From: Acetobacter malorum | GTDB taxonomy: Bacteria; Pseudomonadota; Alphaproteobacteria; Acetobacterales; Acetobacteraceae | DNA: 64,000 bases | Assembly (NCBI RefSeq): GCF_001580615.1 | Contig: NZ_LHZC01000048.1 | Span: forward strand, 1-64,000 | Direction of reading: 5' to 3' | Part shown: positions 42,676 through 52,335 of the stretch, in pieces | Position numbering within the stretch: position 1 is the stretch's first letter | Layout: each line of letters opens with the position of its first letter | Program-made: the position numbers and the translations under genes | Notes under the pieces: model-generated | The model's database searches: none | What the model saw: only the letters and a program-made list of their open reading frames with translations | Told to the model about the DNA's origin: nothing

Positions 42676-43356
42676 ATGTCAGAATGGTCTGTATCTGGGA
42701 ATTTTGGGGTGGGGCGCAATCAAGGGTTGGGGCTGAAATGGCTCGGCTGTGGCGTATTGTCCCTTTGGCTTGGGTCATCATGTATGGGGGCTTCTTGCGC
42801 GGCTGCTCCGCTCTATCCGGGGTCCGTCCTTCCCGCACCTAAGATAGCAGATCCATTCGGTGAGGAGCGTGGCGATCCCGCTCAAAAACCAGTAGTTACG
42901 CCACCAGCATTGGATGGCATAGACGACCCTACGTCTCAAAGTCTGTCTGAAAGAAAGAGAATTTTGGATGCCGCGAAGCAGGCGTTACAAGCGAAAATGC
43001 GGGACTTCCATCTTTCCTCTGATGCTCTCGCTAAAGATCAGCCTCCAAGGGAAATGATTGATAAGGACGCAGCCGGAAGATTGGTTGGGATCTATCAGGC
43101 AATGCCGCCGAGGCAGGCGGCTGCTATCTTTGATGTTATGGATACGCATATCCTTGTGGGTATTGCCAGCCAAATGGACACTCGACACTTGTCCGCCATA
43201 ATGGCCAACATGTCCCCCGATCGGGTTAACTTGATTTCTCAATTTTTGGTCGGCGTAAGGACATTCCCCTCTCACAGCGGGTCTTCAAGCGAAAAAGCCT
43301 TTCCCAAAAAAGGTCAAATGCCTCAAATAGCTCCGTTAATACCTTCCAGACAGTGA
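42676..43356 (+). CDS. MotE-like periplasmic chaperone
   Basis: A 226-residue protein with a hydrophobic N-terminal segment (about residues 19-44). A helical segment and the MotE/MgtE-N-like block follow (LVGIYQAMPPRQAAAIFDVM, then ILVGIASQMDTRHLSAIM and NMSPDRVNLIS). In rhizobia MotE assists folding of the periplasmic motor protein MotC. It is followed 14 bases later by a lipoprotein gene and then fliF. MotC is not recognised here, but the 913-residue TPR protein could be a functional counterpart. Confidence 0.75.
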   Translation: MSEWSVSGNFGVGRNQGLGLKWLGCGVLSLWLGSSCMGASCAAAPLYPGSVLPAPKIADPFGEERGDPAQKPVVTPPALDGIDDPTSQSLSERKRILDAAKQALQAKMRDFHLSSDALAKDQPPREMIDKDAAGRLVGIYQAMPPRQAAAIFDVMDTHILVGIASQMDTRHLSAIMANMSPDRVNLISQFLVGVRTFPSHSGSSSEKAFPKKGQMPQIAPLIPSRQ

Positions 43357-43370
43357 GGTTTCCCTTTTAG

Positions 43371-43724
43371 ATGAAGAACAAACTTCATGTTGTGAGTGCG
43401 AGTGCGCTGATGCTGGCGATGCTCTCTGTGTCTGCATGTTCCCCTGATATGATAGCCCGGAAAATAACTGGCCGCGAATGTAATTCTGGTTATCTGGCGC
43501 AAGGGGAAGATTGGTGCGCGCCCGTTGAGCGCCCCCCTCAGCCACAGCCTTACTGCACTCAAAGCTGGAATGGTGTTGATTGCTGGGCCAGACCTGATTT
43601 GACGCCGAACATGGCCAAAGAGACATACCAAGGGCCAAGAGGTTTGACGCAAGATCAGAATGCGAGACGGCTGAACATGTCTGTGGATCAGATTCCGCCA
43701 ACTTCTCAGTATTCTCCTCCGTAA
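43371..43724 (+). CDS. Small lipoprotein of flagellar locus
   Basis: A 117-residue lipoprotein with lipobox VSAC (Cys23), several further cysteines (REC, DWC, PYC, DC) and a Pro/Gln-rich tail. SWNGVDCWARPDLTP may define a conserved core, but no family is recognised. Its place between the MotE-like gene and fliF suggests a basal-body or motor-related envelope role. Confidence 0.7.
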   Translation: MKNKLHVVSASALMLAMLSVSACSPDMIARKITGRECNSGYLAQGEDWCAPVERPPQPQPYCTQSWNGVDCWARPDLTPNMAKETYQGPRGLTQDQNARRLNMSVDQIPPTSQYSPP

Positions 43725-43914
43725 GATGGATGAGCGCGCCTACAGCTTTTTTTGGCGAGAAGGCCTTTTGTCCTTCATTGCGGGGTTTTCGTCCGTATTA
43801 TTGCTTGGTGCGCGAAGGTAGCGACAAGCGTTCAGATGATACGTCACAGTATACAATCATGGCGATTTTCTGTGATTGGAATTTAGCAGTTAGCAGCGGG
43901 TAGACAGTCTCCTT

Positions 43915-45537
43915 ATGCAGAAGATTATTGCCGGCCTAAAAGGCCTTGGACGGACGAAGCTCATAGCACTTGGCGCGGTGGGCGTCCTTCTGCTCGTTGC
44001 CATTGGCGTTATCGCCATTCGGGGTGGTTCTGCCCCGATGTCTCTTCTTTATGGCGAGCTCGACCTGAATGAAGCCTCGGAGATGGTCGAGGATCTCACA
44101 AAGGCTCATATCCCCTCTACTTCCAGCGATGATGGAAGAAGTATTTATGTCCCTAAGGATAAAGTTGCCAGCGCAAGGCTTCTCCTTGCGAAAGACAAGC
44201 TGCCGAGTGGTGGTGTTGTTGGGTATGAACTTTTCGACAAAAGCGGAACACTGACGAGCACCCAGTTCGAGCAGGGAATAGATCAGACACGTGCTATGGA
44301 AGGTGAATTGGAGCGTTCCATTCGCCTTCTTCACGGTGTCCGCAACGTACGAGTGCATCTGGTTCTTCCGCATAGAGATCTCTTCGCCACTCAAACCAAT
44401 CCTTCACAGGCAAGTGTAGTGTTGGATGTTGGGCGCTCTGGGGCAGCATCTGAGGAAGCCATACAGGCCATACTCAACCTTGTTGCTGCAGCAGTCCCTG
44501 GCCTGCAGTCGCATAATATATCGATTGTGGACACACGCGGAGATGTGTTGGCAAAGCCCGGAGATCCTGACAGCCTAGCAGGCCAGGAGACGTCCCTTGA
44601 AAAGCAGCGACACGCAGAAGAACAGCGACTAGCCCAGGCCGTCGAGGAGATGCTTATCCCAACACTGGGAAGTGGACATGTGCGCGCGAAGGCCGCCGTC
44701 ACAATGAACACGGATGAAATCCACGAAACTGAAGAATCCTACGATCCCAATCAGCAGGTGCTCCGGTCTCAGCAGACCAGTACAGAGAAAAGTGTCAACA
44801 CTGAAACGACCCCCAACACATCCGTTGGTAACAACTTACCGAATGCAAACGCTTCACAAAATAACAAGTCGGGTTCGACTGACGATAAAACAGACGAAAC
44901 CAATAATTACGAGGTCGGGAAGAGAACGCGGGTCGTAAACCAAACGAGACCCCGTGTATCTCGCATTAGTCTGGCCGTCATGGTTGATGGTAAGTTTATC
45001 AAAGACAAAGACGGGAAAGAAGTTTGGAAGGCTCTGGATGACGCGGAGATCAAGCGTCTGACAACGCTGGCGCAAACTGCCGTTGGGTACGAAAAAGCGC
45101 GTGGCGATGAGGTGAATGTTGTATCAATGCCGTTCCGCAGCGATGGTGGCACTGACTTCCCGCGTGAGGAGACAAGCTTCTTCACTAAAGACATGCTCGT
45201 CTACATCGCAAAGTGGGTTATCCCTATCATACTGTTCGTGGTGGCAGCCCTCATTATTCTCCGCTCTATGGGCAAAGGAGGCAAAGAAGGAGAGGGTGGC
45301 GCAGGGGTAATCTCTGAACTCGCGGCGGAAGGTGCGGCCATCGTCTCTCATGCACTGCACGGCAGAGCTGCCGACGAGGAAGTTTCCGTCGGCAATGTCG
45401 AAGGCAAGATGCGCAAAGAGACGCTGGATAGAGTTTCCAAGCATGTCGAAGAAAATCATGATGAGTGCATCATGATTATTAAAGGGTGGTTGTCAGAGCC
45501 TGCTGGTCCTCAAAAAAACAATTCGGCGAATAAGTAA
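43915..45537 (+). CDS. fliF: Flagellar MS-ring protein FliF
   Basis: A 540-residue protein with two membrane helices (about residues 16-34 and 427-449) flanking a large periplasmic ring-building region. Family signatures include LLYGELDLNEASEMVEDLTK, GYELFDKSGTLTSTQFEQGI and ELERSIRLLHGVRNVRVHLV. The cytoplasmic tail ends in the FliG-binding helix (VSKHVEENHDECIMIIKGWL). It starts the fliF-fliG-fliH-fliN-fliO-fliP operon. Confidence 0.97.
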   Translation: MQKIIAGLKGLGRTKLIALGAVGVLLLVAIGVIAIRGGSAPMSLLYGELDLNEASEMVEDLTKAHIPSTSSDDGRSIYVPKDKVASARLLLAKDKLPSGGVVGYELFDKSGTLTSTQFEQGIDQTRAMEGELERSIRLLHGVRNVRVHLVLPHRDLFATQTNPSQASVVLDVGRSGAASEEAIQAILNLVAAAVPGLQSHNISIVDTRGDVLAKPGDPDSLAGQETSLEKQRHAEEQRLAQAVEEMLIPTLGSGHVRAKAAVTMNTDEIHETEESYDPNQQVLRSQQTSTEKSVNTETTPNTSVGNNLPNANASQNNKSGSTDDKTDETNNYEVGKRTRVVNQTRPRVSRISLAVMVDGKFIKDKDGKEVWKALDDAEIKRLTTLAQTAVGYEKARGDEVNVVSMPFRSDGGTDFPREETSFFTKDMLVYIAKWVIPIILFVVAALIILRSMGKGGKEGEGGAGVISELAAEGAAIVSHALHGRAADEEVSVGNVEGKMRKETLDRVSKHVEENHDECIMIIKGWLSEPAGPQKNNSANK

Positions 45538-45549
45538 GGGAAGGCAGTC

Positions 45550-46638
45550 ATGACAGAGAACCAGATGACGGAGCAGTTGGCTGAAGCCAATTCCGCCGAC
45601 AGAGCGCGCGCAAAAGCTGATATTTTGGGCAATTTAAACGGCAAGCAGAAAGCGGCGATCTTAATGCTCGCCATTGGGCGGGAGAAATCAGCTCCGCTCT
45701 TCAAATCCCTTCACGAAGATGAAGTGAGGGATATCTCTGCTGCCATGTCAGAGCTTGGTCCTGTAAAGGCGCTTACTGTCGAGGCCGTATGTGAAGAGTT
45801 CAACAGGAACTTCGAGATTTCCGATGGCATTATAGGGAATTACGAGACAACTGAGGAAATCCTAAGAAAGGCGCTGCCGGCCGATGTTGTCGAACGTCTT
45901 ATGGAAGACCTGAGGGGACCTTCTGGGAGAAGCGTTTGGGACAAGATGAGCAATATGCCCGAAGTGACGCTTTCCAATTATCTTCGGAACGAACAGCCGC
46001 AAATTGTAGCAGTCATCCTGAATAATCTCCCACCCGTCCATGTGGCCAAGATAATTTCACTATTCCCGCAGGACTTTGCTGTTGATGTGATCTACAGGAT
46101 GCTTCATGTCACGTCAGTGAACAAAGACGTCCTAGACTGCCTCGAAACGACCCTCAGGAAAGAACTTGTCAGCACCTTTGGCCGCTCTTCCAAAAGAGAT
46201 AGCTACGCGTTCGTGGCAGAAATTTATAACAATTTTGACAGGAAAACAGAGTCCGTTCTTACAGAGAAGCTCGGCGAGCGCGACCAAGACGATATGGAAA
46301 AAGTGAACAAGCTCAAGTTCACATTCGACGATATTAAGAGGCTGACACACCCTGATATGATGCGGGTGGTGAACGCAGTGAATAAAGATCCGGAAGGGCG
46401 TACAAAACTTGCTCTGGCTCTGAAAGGCGTTAAGCCGGAAATTCGAGATTTGTTCCTTGCATGTATGGCCAAGAGAGCCGGGGCTATGCTGCTTGAAGAG
46501 GTGGCGAACCTTGGCCCTGTGAGAATGAAAGATGTTGAAGCGGCGCAGTTCTTCATCATCAACATAATCAAGGATTTGGCATCAGAGGGAGAAGTGGATC
46601 TGGCCCCAGGTTCATCCGATGATGAACTGGTAGATTGA
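45550..46638 (+). CDS. fliG: Flagellar motor switch protein FliG
   Basis: A 362-residue C-ring protein of three helical domains: the N-terminal part has NGKQKAAILMLAIGREKSAP, the middle RNEQPQIVAVILNNLPPVHV (the EHPQ-like region reads NEQPQ) and the C-terminal torque domain has KGVKPEIRDLFLACMAKRAG. It transmits torque from the stator. It is 12 bases after fliF and its stop overlaps the fliH start. Confidence 0.96.
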   Translation: MTENQMTEQLAEANSADRARAKADILGNLNGKQKAAILMLAIGREKSAPLFKSLHEDEVRDISAAMSELGPVKALTVEAVCEEFNRNFEISDGIIGNYETTEEILRKALPADVVERLMEDLRGPSGRSVWDKMSNMPEVTLSNYLRNEQPQIVAVILNNLPPVHVAKIISLFPQDFAVDVIYRMLHVTSVNKDVLDCLETTLRKELVSTFGRSSKRDSYAFVAEIYNNFDRKTESVLTEKLGERDQDDMEKVNKLKFTFDDIKRLTHPDMMRVVNAVNKDPEGRTKLALALKGVKPEIRDLFLACMAKRAGAMLLEEVANLGPVRMKDVEAAQFFIINIIKDLASEGEVDLAPGSSDDELVD

Positions 46639-47318
46639 TGAGTATGAATCAGGCCTCAGCAGGCACCCGAGAACCATTCTCTTCGCTACTCACGGACTTT
46701 CGTGAGCAGCGTTCGGCAAGTGATTCTGAGCGGGATGGCCCTTTGGATGACGATTTCGAGGAGTTGGCTCCAGAACTCCCTGTGGAAGAAAAATTCTCTT
46801 TCACAAAGGCGGAGCTTGATCAAATTCGTCATGAGGCTTACGCGAACGGGCACAAGGAAGGCTTTGAACAGGCGGCCGAGCAATCAACCGAGGCTTTGGC
46901 TGGTGTTGTTCGCCATGTGGTTTCTTTCCTGGAAGAAGAGGCGTCAAAAGGAAAAAGGATACTGGAAGAAGTGTCCCAGACTTTTGTTGATGGTCTAACA
47001 GGCACCGTTTGCGCTTTGATAAGCGCGCCAGAGATTTGTTCTTCCATTCAGCGATCACTTGCCTCTGATATTATCGATTTAATATCTGATTGTGATGGAA
47101 AAATATCCATTGCGGTCTCACCGCTTGAAGAGAGCGCCTTAGGTGAGGCTGTAAGGGGTCAAGGAGATATCGAGATCCTACCAGACCAAAACTTGCAGAA
47201 GGGGCAGGTTATTTTTATGTCGGGTAGAAACAAGATCAGCATTGACCATGAAAGCTGGGTAAACCAAGTTCAGAGGAAAGTTCTGGACACTGTTAAAACT
47301 GCCGCATCAGCATCCTGA
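46638..47318 (+). CDS. fliH: Flagellar export ATPase regulator FliH
   Basis: A 226-residue protein positioned as fliH between fliG and fliN. It has an acidic N-terminus, the FAKAExxxIRxEAYAxGxxEG-type segment (KAELDQIRHEAYANGHKEGF), a coiled-coil stretch and a C-terminal domain similar to V-ATPase E subunits. It holds FliI inactive and docks it to the export gate. The ATG overlaps the fliG stop (TGATG); other ATG and TTG codons nearby are possible starts. Confidence 0.85.
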   Translation: MSMNQASAGTREPFSSLLTDFREQRSASDSERDGPLDDDFEELAPELPVEEKFSFTKAELDQIRHEAYANGHKEGFEQAAEQSTEALAGVVRHVVSFLEEEASKGKRILEEVSQTFVDGLTGTVCALISAPEICSSIQRSLASDIIDLISDCDGKISIAVSPLEESALGEAVRGQGDIEILPDQNLQKGQVIFMSGRNKISIDHESWVNQVQRKVLDTVKTAASAS

Positions 47319-47354
47319 TTGCTAGACAAGAACTACGATATCCAAGAGGATAAT

Positions 47355-47714
47355 ATGGCTGAAGAAAACAAACCCGTTGACCTCCAAGACTTCGGATCTT
47401 CATCTTTGGATGATGACATTGCCAAAGGCGCGAGGCCTTACCCTCCCGGAATGTCACAGGAAGAGGTCGAGAATAAAGCGATCCTTGATGTGCCGGTGGC
47501 GATCATGGCCGTCGTTGGTAAGGTAAAAATGCCCGTTCGTGAACTTCTTGGTCTTGGCCGTGGTGCCGTAATCAAGCTGGACAAGAAAATCGGCGAATCT
47601 GTCGATGTTTATGCCAATGGGGTTGTCATTGCCCGCGGTGAAATTGTCATTTTGGATGGGGAAAGTATTGCCGTCACTATGACAGAAGTTATGTCGAAAT
47701 CCATTCCGGGATGA
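47355..47714 (+). CDS. fliN: Flagellar motor switch protein FliN
   Basis: A 119-residue C-ring protein whose C-terminal SpoA domain (ILDVPVAIMAVVGKVKMPVR, then LLGLGRGAVIKLDKKIGESV, VYANGVVIARGEIVIL) is standard FliN. The ATG is chosen because AAGAGGA lies just upstream; a frame extending 12 codons further is unlikely. It helps dock export cargo at the C ring. Its stop overlaps the fliO start. Confidence 0.95.
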   Translation: MAEENKPVDLQDFGSSSLDDDIAKGARPYPPGMSQEEVENKAILDVPVAIMAVVGKVKMPVRELLGLGRGAVIKLDKKIGESVDVYANGVVIARGEIVILDGESIAVTMTEVMSKSIPG

Positions 47715-48133
47715 ATTCAGGTGACAGTGCGGCGGTGGTGCCGCACATGGTTCAGGCGAGCACCGCCCCCTTTACATGGCACGTCGCTATGGGGGCCGCC
47801 TGGGGCTACATTTTTCCTGTGATCGCCTTGCTGGTTGTCCTAGCTATGATTTTTGGCTCCAAATTCGTGGCGGAGAGGTTACAAAATGCAATTTCCAAGC
47901 GCGCATCCAGTTCAGGCGGCAAGGATAAGTGTCTGAAGATCCTTGACACTATAGCTTTGGACCAAAAAAGACGTGTCTCTGCCATTGAGGTTAAAGATCC
48001 GTCTGGAAAAAAAGCCACGGTGGTTGTCCTTACCGGCGGTGGCGAGGATGTCTGTCTCGGATGGATGCCTAACGAATGCAGCGGGATGGAAGATCTTTCA
48101 CCCCCGATGAAAAGCGGTGAGGTCTCTTTATGA
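47711..48133 (+). CDS. fliO: Flagellar export protein FliO
   Basis: A 140-residue protein with one membrane helix at about residues 31-50 (GYIFPVIALLVVLAMIFGS) and a small cytoplasmic domain (LKILDTIALDQKRRVSAIEV) matching FliO, which aids assembly of the FliP ring. FliO is poorly conserved; the position between fliN and fliP, with four-base overlaps on both sides, is strong support. Confidence 0.85.
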   Translation: MNSGDSAAVVPHMVQASTAPFTWHVAMGAAWGYIFPVIALLVVLAMIFGSKFVAERLQNAISKRASSSGGKDKCLKILDTIALDQKRRVSAIEVKDPSGKKATVVVLTGGGEDVCLGWMPNECSGMEDLSPPMKSGEVSL

Positions 48134-48924
48134 AATTTGCAGGCTTCTTGCTTCCTGATCGTTCCAACTTTCGTGCAGTGGCAGCTTTGTCTGCCGCTGG
48201 GGTTCTTGGCTTTTTGCTGGTGGCCGCGCATCCGGCATTTGCCCAATCCATTACCTTAGATATGGGCAAGGGGGGTGGGATAGGAGAGGCTGGAACAACC
48301 AGCCGAATAGTGCAGCTTACTGCTCTCCTTACATTTCTCTCCTTGGCTCCCAGCCTCTTGGTGATGGTTACGGCCTTCACCCGGATCATCATCACGCTGT
48401 CGTTGCTAAGAAGCGCCATAGGTGCGCAGGGAACTCCACCAAACACGGTCCTCATTGGGCTGGCCATGTTCCTAAGTTTTTTCGTTATGCAGCCTACGCT
48501 CCAGCAGTCGTGGGATAAGGGCATTGTGCCGCTTATGGATGGCCGGGTGGAAGAGATGGATGGGCTTAAAGCCACTGCGGAGCCCTTTAGAGGCTTCATG
48601 GTGAACAATGTAAGGCCGGCTGACCTCACGACATTTTATCATCTCGCAAATATCGAGCCTGCAAAAACTGCGGCAGACACCCCATGGCGTGTCCTGATTC
48701 CGGCGTTTATGGTTGGAGAGATTAGCCGTGGCTTCAAAATGGGCTTCCTGATCTACCTGCCTTTTCTGGTCATCGACATCGTCACATCAAGTGTACTCAT
48801 GAGCTTAGGCATGATGATGCTGCCGCCGGCCACAATATCATTGCCGTTCAAGCTTATTTTCTTCGTTATGATTGATGGTTGGCAGATGGTGGCGGGCGGC
48901 CTGGTAAGAAGTTTTGGGGGCTAA
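48130..48924 (+). CDS. fliP: Flagellar export gate protein FliP
   Basis: A 264-residue membrane protein with an N-terminal signal sequence and the family blocks FLSLAPSLLVMVTAFTRIII, LLRSAIGAQGTPPN, FKMGFLIYLPFLVIDI and MLPPATISLPFKLIFFVM. It forms the core of the export gate. It is the last gene of the operon and is convergent with flhF. Confidence 0.97.
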   Translation: MKFAGFLLPDRSNFRAVAALSAAGVLGFLLVAAHPAFAQSITLDMGKGGGIGEAGTTSRIVQLTALLTFLSLAPSLLVMVTAFTRIIITLSLLRSAIGAQGTPPNTVLIGLAMFLSFFVMQPTLQQSWDKGIVPLMDGRVEEMDGLKATAEPFRGFMVNNVRPADLTTFYHLANIEPAKTAADTPWRVLIPAFMVGEISRGFKMGFLIYLPFLVIDIVTSSVLMSLGMMMLPPATISLPFKLIFFVMIDGWQMVAGGLVRSFGG

Positions 48925-48934
48925 CCGCTTCTAG

Positions 48935-48960
48935 CAAAAAAGAGCGGGTGATCCTGCTCT
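48935..48960 (-). terminator. Terminator of the flhA-flhF operon
   Basis: On the minus strand AGAGCAGG-loop-CCCGCTCT forms a short stem followed by six T residues. It lies about 55 bases after the flhF stop. Confidence 0.6.
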
Positions 48961-48988
48961 TACCGATTGCATTAGACGCAACTTGAAA

Positions 48989-49008
48989 CCCCGCCCTCCG
49001 GGGCGGGG
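48989..49008. terminator. GC hairpin between fliP and flhF
   Basis: CCCCGCCC and GGGCGGGG form an eight-base stem with a four-base loop. No U-tract follows on either strand, so it may aid termination or protect the 3' end of fliP mRNA. Confidence 0.45.
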
Positions 49009-49014
49009 AGAATC

Positions 49015-50100
49015 TCAAGAGGGTAGGTTTAAAAGCCTCTTGGCTGCCACGTTGGGGGTTAAGAGCGAGAACCCTTTCGTTATGTGTTCTGAATGGCTTC
49101 CATAGGTCATTGTGAGGCCGCAAGCGGCCGCAGTTAACAGGCCACCAATGCGGCCGGACTGCTCCAGTCGGCTGCCGATCACATATTTGGCCCCTATCAT
49201 TGACATCGCTGACGCGATGTCAGCGGCCTCCTCTGGATCCATTCCTGCGGGGATTACGACGCAGAGAGAGGAGTTCAGGACCCGAATAATGTCCGAGATC
49301 CGAGACATCGCCGTCTGATTGTAAATGCAGACTCCAGGAAGATCCACGAGGACTCTCCGACTGGCCGTCCGTTTGCTTTTGAGAATTTCAGGAATCTCAT
49401 TGGGAAGGTCTTTTCCGTCGATAACCTGAACATTGTATGGATCAAGGATTGTGACGAGTTTGGCAAAGCTTCCGGGTGTTGTGTCGCACGCAACAACGAG
49501 AGGCGGTCTTTGCCCCGCTACATTCTGTTGGGATAGGCGAACAGCCAATTTGGCCAGCGCCATGGTTTTTCCGGAGCCGGATGCCCCAGAGAAGGCGATG
49601 GGCTTACCCGGCGCTACAGGCAAATCACCGAAGGTGAGTAGTCTTTCAAGGCCAGAGGCGAGCGTCCCGCCTGACAAGGCTGTAATCAGCTCTCTCGGAA
49701 GAGAATGCCATTTCAGGATATCTTCGACAGTAAGATTATGGACGGGAAGAGCCACTTCGGGATGAGTGTCCGTGCTGTGCACAACACTTTGGTCCCCTGA
49801 TACTTTTTCAGCAGCCGCAATCCGAGCATCAGTTCCCGCATTGACAGTTGTTCCGTCTCCAGCCGGATGCTCTCGGTCCGATGTAGGCTGACAGTGGTGA
49901 CTTTGAGAACTGTCGACGGTCAAATCCACATCTAACCTCGCAGATACAGGTGCACTGGATGGTGCGGCTTCCAATGGCGTCTGCACCTCCGCAGGAACGG
50001 AACTGTCTGCGCACGCTGCCGCGTCATGGTTATCCTGCAATGGTTTGAGCCTCGTATTTTTTCGATCGACAACATCTAGAGAATTCCATGGATTTAACAC
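49015..50100 (-). CDS. flhF: FlhF-like SRP-type GTPase with altered G motifs
   Basis: A 361-residue protein with a disordered N-terminal region of about 120 residues, a helical N domain and a GTPase domain. The P-loop is GASGSGKT at 172-179, followed by ALAKLA as in FlhF. Other G motifs have diverged: CDTTPG at 205-210 replaces DTYRIGA, DLPG at 253-256 replaces DTAG, and GSRLEQSGRIGG at 309-320 replaces TKxDExxxxG. FlhF places the polar flagellum. The position 12 bases after flhA is typical. The GTG start has GGA seven bases upstream. Nucleotide specificity and activity are doubtful. Confidence 0.82.
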   Translation of the reverse strand: MLNPWNSLDVVDRKNTRLKPLQDNHDAAACADSSVPAEVQTPLEAAPSSAPVSARLDVDLTVDSSQSHHCQPTSDREHPAGDGTTVNAGTDARIAAAEKVSGDQSVVHSTDTHPEVALPVHNLTVEDILKWHSLPRELITALSGGTLASGLERLLTFGDLPVAPGKPIAFSGASGSGKTMALAKLAVRLSQQNVAGQRPPLVVACDTTPGSFAKLVTILDPYNVQVIDGKDLPNEIPEILKSKRTASRRVLVDLPGVCIYNQTAMSRISDIIRVLNSSLCVVIPAGMDPEEAADIASAMSMIGAKYVIGSRLEQSGRIGGLLTAAACGLTMTYGSHSEHITKGFSLLTPNVAAKRLLNLPS

Positions 50101-50112
50101 TCAAAATCCATG

Positions 50113-52335
50113 TCAGGCAACAGTTGCCACAATTTGCCGTGGTGTAGGAAGGTATAATTCAGACTGGGAAATTACAGGGATCATGCTTTTGTTCGCTCTT
50201 AAGCGCTCCATAATCATCCTGACGGTCAATCTGTTGATATCAGACGTAAGGATGACAGGCGTATTCCCGTCCTCTGAGGCCTTGTTGATCGATCTGACCA
50301 AAGATTTGTAAAGTTTATCCATGGTCTCAGGCTTGAGCGCGAGGACCCGTTCGTCGCCATTTCCACTAATTTTGCTCTGCTCTGCCAGGATTGATTCCCA
50401 TCCGCTTGAGAAAGTTACGATTGGGAGAAACCCGCTTAGCTTGGCGTAGCCATCACAGATCTGGCGGGAAAGCTTTACCCTGACATGACTGGTCATTTCG
50501 ACCACGCCGGATTTGTTCATGCTCAAACTTTCCTGGATGCCCTCAAGAATTGTCGAGAGATCTCGGATCGAGATGCCGTCTTGCAGGAGAGACTGAAGAA
50601 CTCTCTGCAGGACTATCAGGTTGATCTGCGATGGGATTAGATCATTAGCCAGCTTCTGCTCGGATCTAGGCAGATTATCAATAAGAGCTTGAGTTTCTGA
50701 ATATGTGAGAAGATCCTTGAGATTGTTGTTGAGCACTTCTGTCAAATGAGTGATGAGGACGGAAGCAGGGTCGATGATGGAGCATCTCTTTGCAATGGCC
50801 TTTTCTTTGTCGGCCTGATCGATCCAGAGCGCAGGAAGTCCGAAGGATGGTTCTGTGGTCTCTTCTCCTGGAACGCCATCAATATTCTGAGCGCCCATGG
50901 GCAGAATGGCCAGGAACTTCCCTGGCCGCATCGACCATGCTCCAACGGTGATTTCCTTCAGCTTTATTTCGTATCTGTCTGCATCGAGTTTGATATCGGT
51001 CAGCAGGCGAACTGACGGAATGATCAGACCCATTTCTGATGCTATCTGACGTCTCAGGGCCTTGATCTTTTCAGTTAGTGGGGAGTGATCGCCGGTCGCC
51101 AAGGAGGTAAGGCCAATGCCCATATCGATCCGTATAGCCTCGACCTTCAGGAGTTCCGTTACAGGCACGGAAGAGGGTGTTAATGGGATGGACTCGGTGA
51201 CATCACCATCACTATCGACCACGGGCTGATTGCGCTTGGTCCAGGCTGCAGCTCCCGAAATGACGGAAATTGCTATGAAGGGGAAAGCGGGAAGGCCTGG
51301 CAAAAGCGCGAATGCCATTGATATGACTGCCATCAGAGCCAGGGGCTTGGGGTTGCTGCCAAGCTGCCTAAACAGCGTCACGTCAGCAGATTCGTCTGTC
51401 CCCCCTTTTGTTACCACGATCCCGGCAGCAAGGGAGATAAGTAGGGCGGGGATTTGCGAGACCAGGCCATCACCGATGGTCAGTGTGGTGAAGGTTCTCG
51501 CCGCATCTGCCACCGGCATTCCGAAGTAGATTACGCCAATAGCAAGGCCGCCAATGATGTTTATCGAGGTGATAATAATTGCGGCAATAGCATCATTTCT
51601 TACGAATTTTGCAGCACCATCCATTGAGCCGAAAAACGCACTCTCTTCCTCCAGCTCTTTACGTTTTTTTCGGGCTGTAGCCTCGTTCATGGAACCTGAA
51701 GAAAGATCGGAGTCGATAGCCATTTGCTTGCCGGGCATGGCGTCCAGATAAAATCTGGCAGAAACCTCAGCAATGCGCCCGGAGCCTTTCGTTATGACCA
51801 TGAAGTTGACGATAAGGATGATGCAGAAAACGATGCCGCCAATAACGACATTATTCCCCATCATGAAGTTGCCGAATGCCGCAATCACATGGCCTGCAGC
51901 ATCAGATCCTTCGCTGCCGCGCCCCAAAATGAGCCTTGTCGTAGCCACTTCCAGAGCAAGGCGAAACATTGTGGTCAGCAAAAGTAGTGTTGGGAACGAT
52001 GTGAATTCAGTAGGCTTCTCAATAAACAGCGAAACCATCAGGATTAAAACTGATGAGGTGATCGAAACAGAAAGTCCGGCATCAAGGATGAATGAAGGAA
52101 GGGGGACAAGGAAAATTGCAAGTAGTGCGAGCACGCCCAAGGCGAGGGATACGTCGGTCCCCGGCATGACCGACTTGAACTTGAAAACTTTCCATCCAGC
52201 CCGGCTGATGGGGGAAATCAGAAAGTTTAGATGCTTAGCTGCTGCCCCAAGATTTGGAATGCTTCCTGCAATACCTACCGTTTTGCTCTCGGGTTTTTGC
52301 GGTGAGCCGGAGTTGGCGGAATTGGAACTTTCCAA
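50113..52335 (-). CDS. flhA: Flagellar export gate protein FlhA
   Basis: A 740-residue protein with about eight membrane helices in the first 350 residues, the FHIPEP-type loop (FVRNDAIAAIIITSINIIGG) and MPGKQMAIDSDLSSGSMNEA, followed by a four-subdomain cytoplasmic region. It forms the nonameric export ring. The N-terminus is about 50 residues longer than in enteric FlhA. The start is TTG with AGGGGA five bases upstream, and no ATG near the first helix fits better. It is transcribed with flhF. Confidence 0.97.
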   Translation of the reverse strand: MESSNSANSGSPQKPESKTVGIAGSIPNLGAAAKHLNFLISPISRAGWKVFKFKSVMPGTDVSLALGVLALLAIFLVPLPSFILDAGLSVSITSSVLILMVSLFIEKPTEFTSFPTLLLLTTMFRLALEVATTRLILGRGSEGSDAAGHVIAAFGNFMMGNNVVIGGIVFCIILIVNFMVITKGSGRIAEVSARFYLDAMPGKQMAIDSDLSSGSMNEATARKKRKELEEESAFFGSMDGAAKFVRNDAIAAIIITSINIIGGLAIGVIYFGMPVADAARTFTTLTIGDGLVSQIPALLISLAAGIVVTKGGTDESADVTLFRQLGSNPKPLALMAVISMAFALLPGLPAFPFIAISVISGAAAWTKRNQPVVDSDGDVTESIPLTPSSVPVTELLKVEAIRIDMGIGLTSLATGDHSPLTEKIKALRRQIASEMGLIIPSVRLLTDIKLDADRYEIKLKEITVGAWSMRPGKFLAILPMGAQNIDGVPGEETTEPSFGLPALWIDQADKEKAIAKRCSIIDPASVLITHLTEVLNNNLKDLLTYSETQALIDNLPRSEQKLANDLIPSQINLIVLQRVLQSLLQDGISIRDLSTILEGIQESLSMNKSGVVEMTSHVRVKLSRQICDGYAKLSGFLPIVTFSSGWESILAEQSKISGNGDERVLALKPETMDKLYKSLVRSINKASEDGNTPVILTSDINRLTVRMIMERLRANKSMIPVISQSELYLPTPRQIVATVA

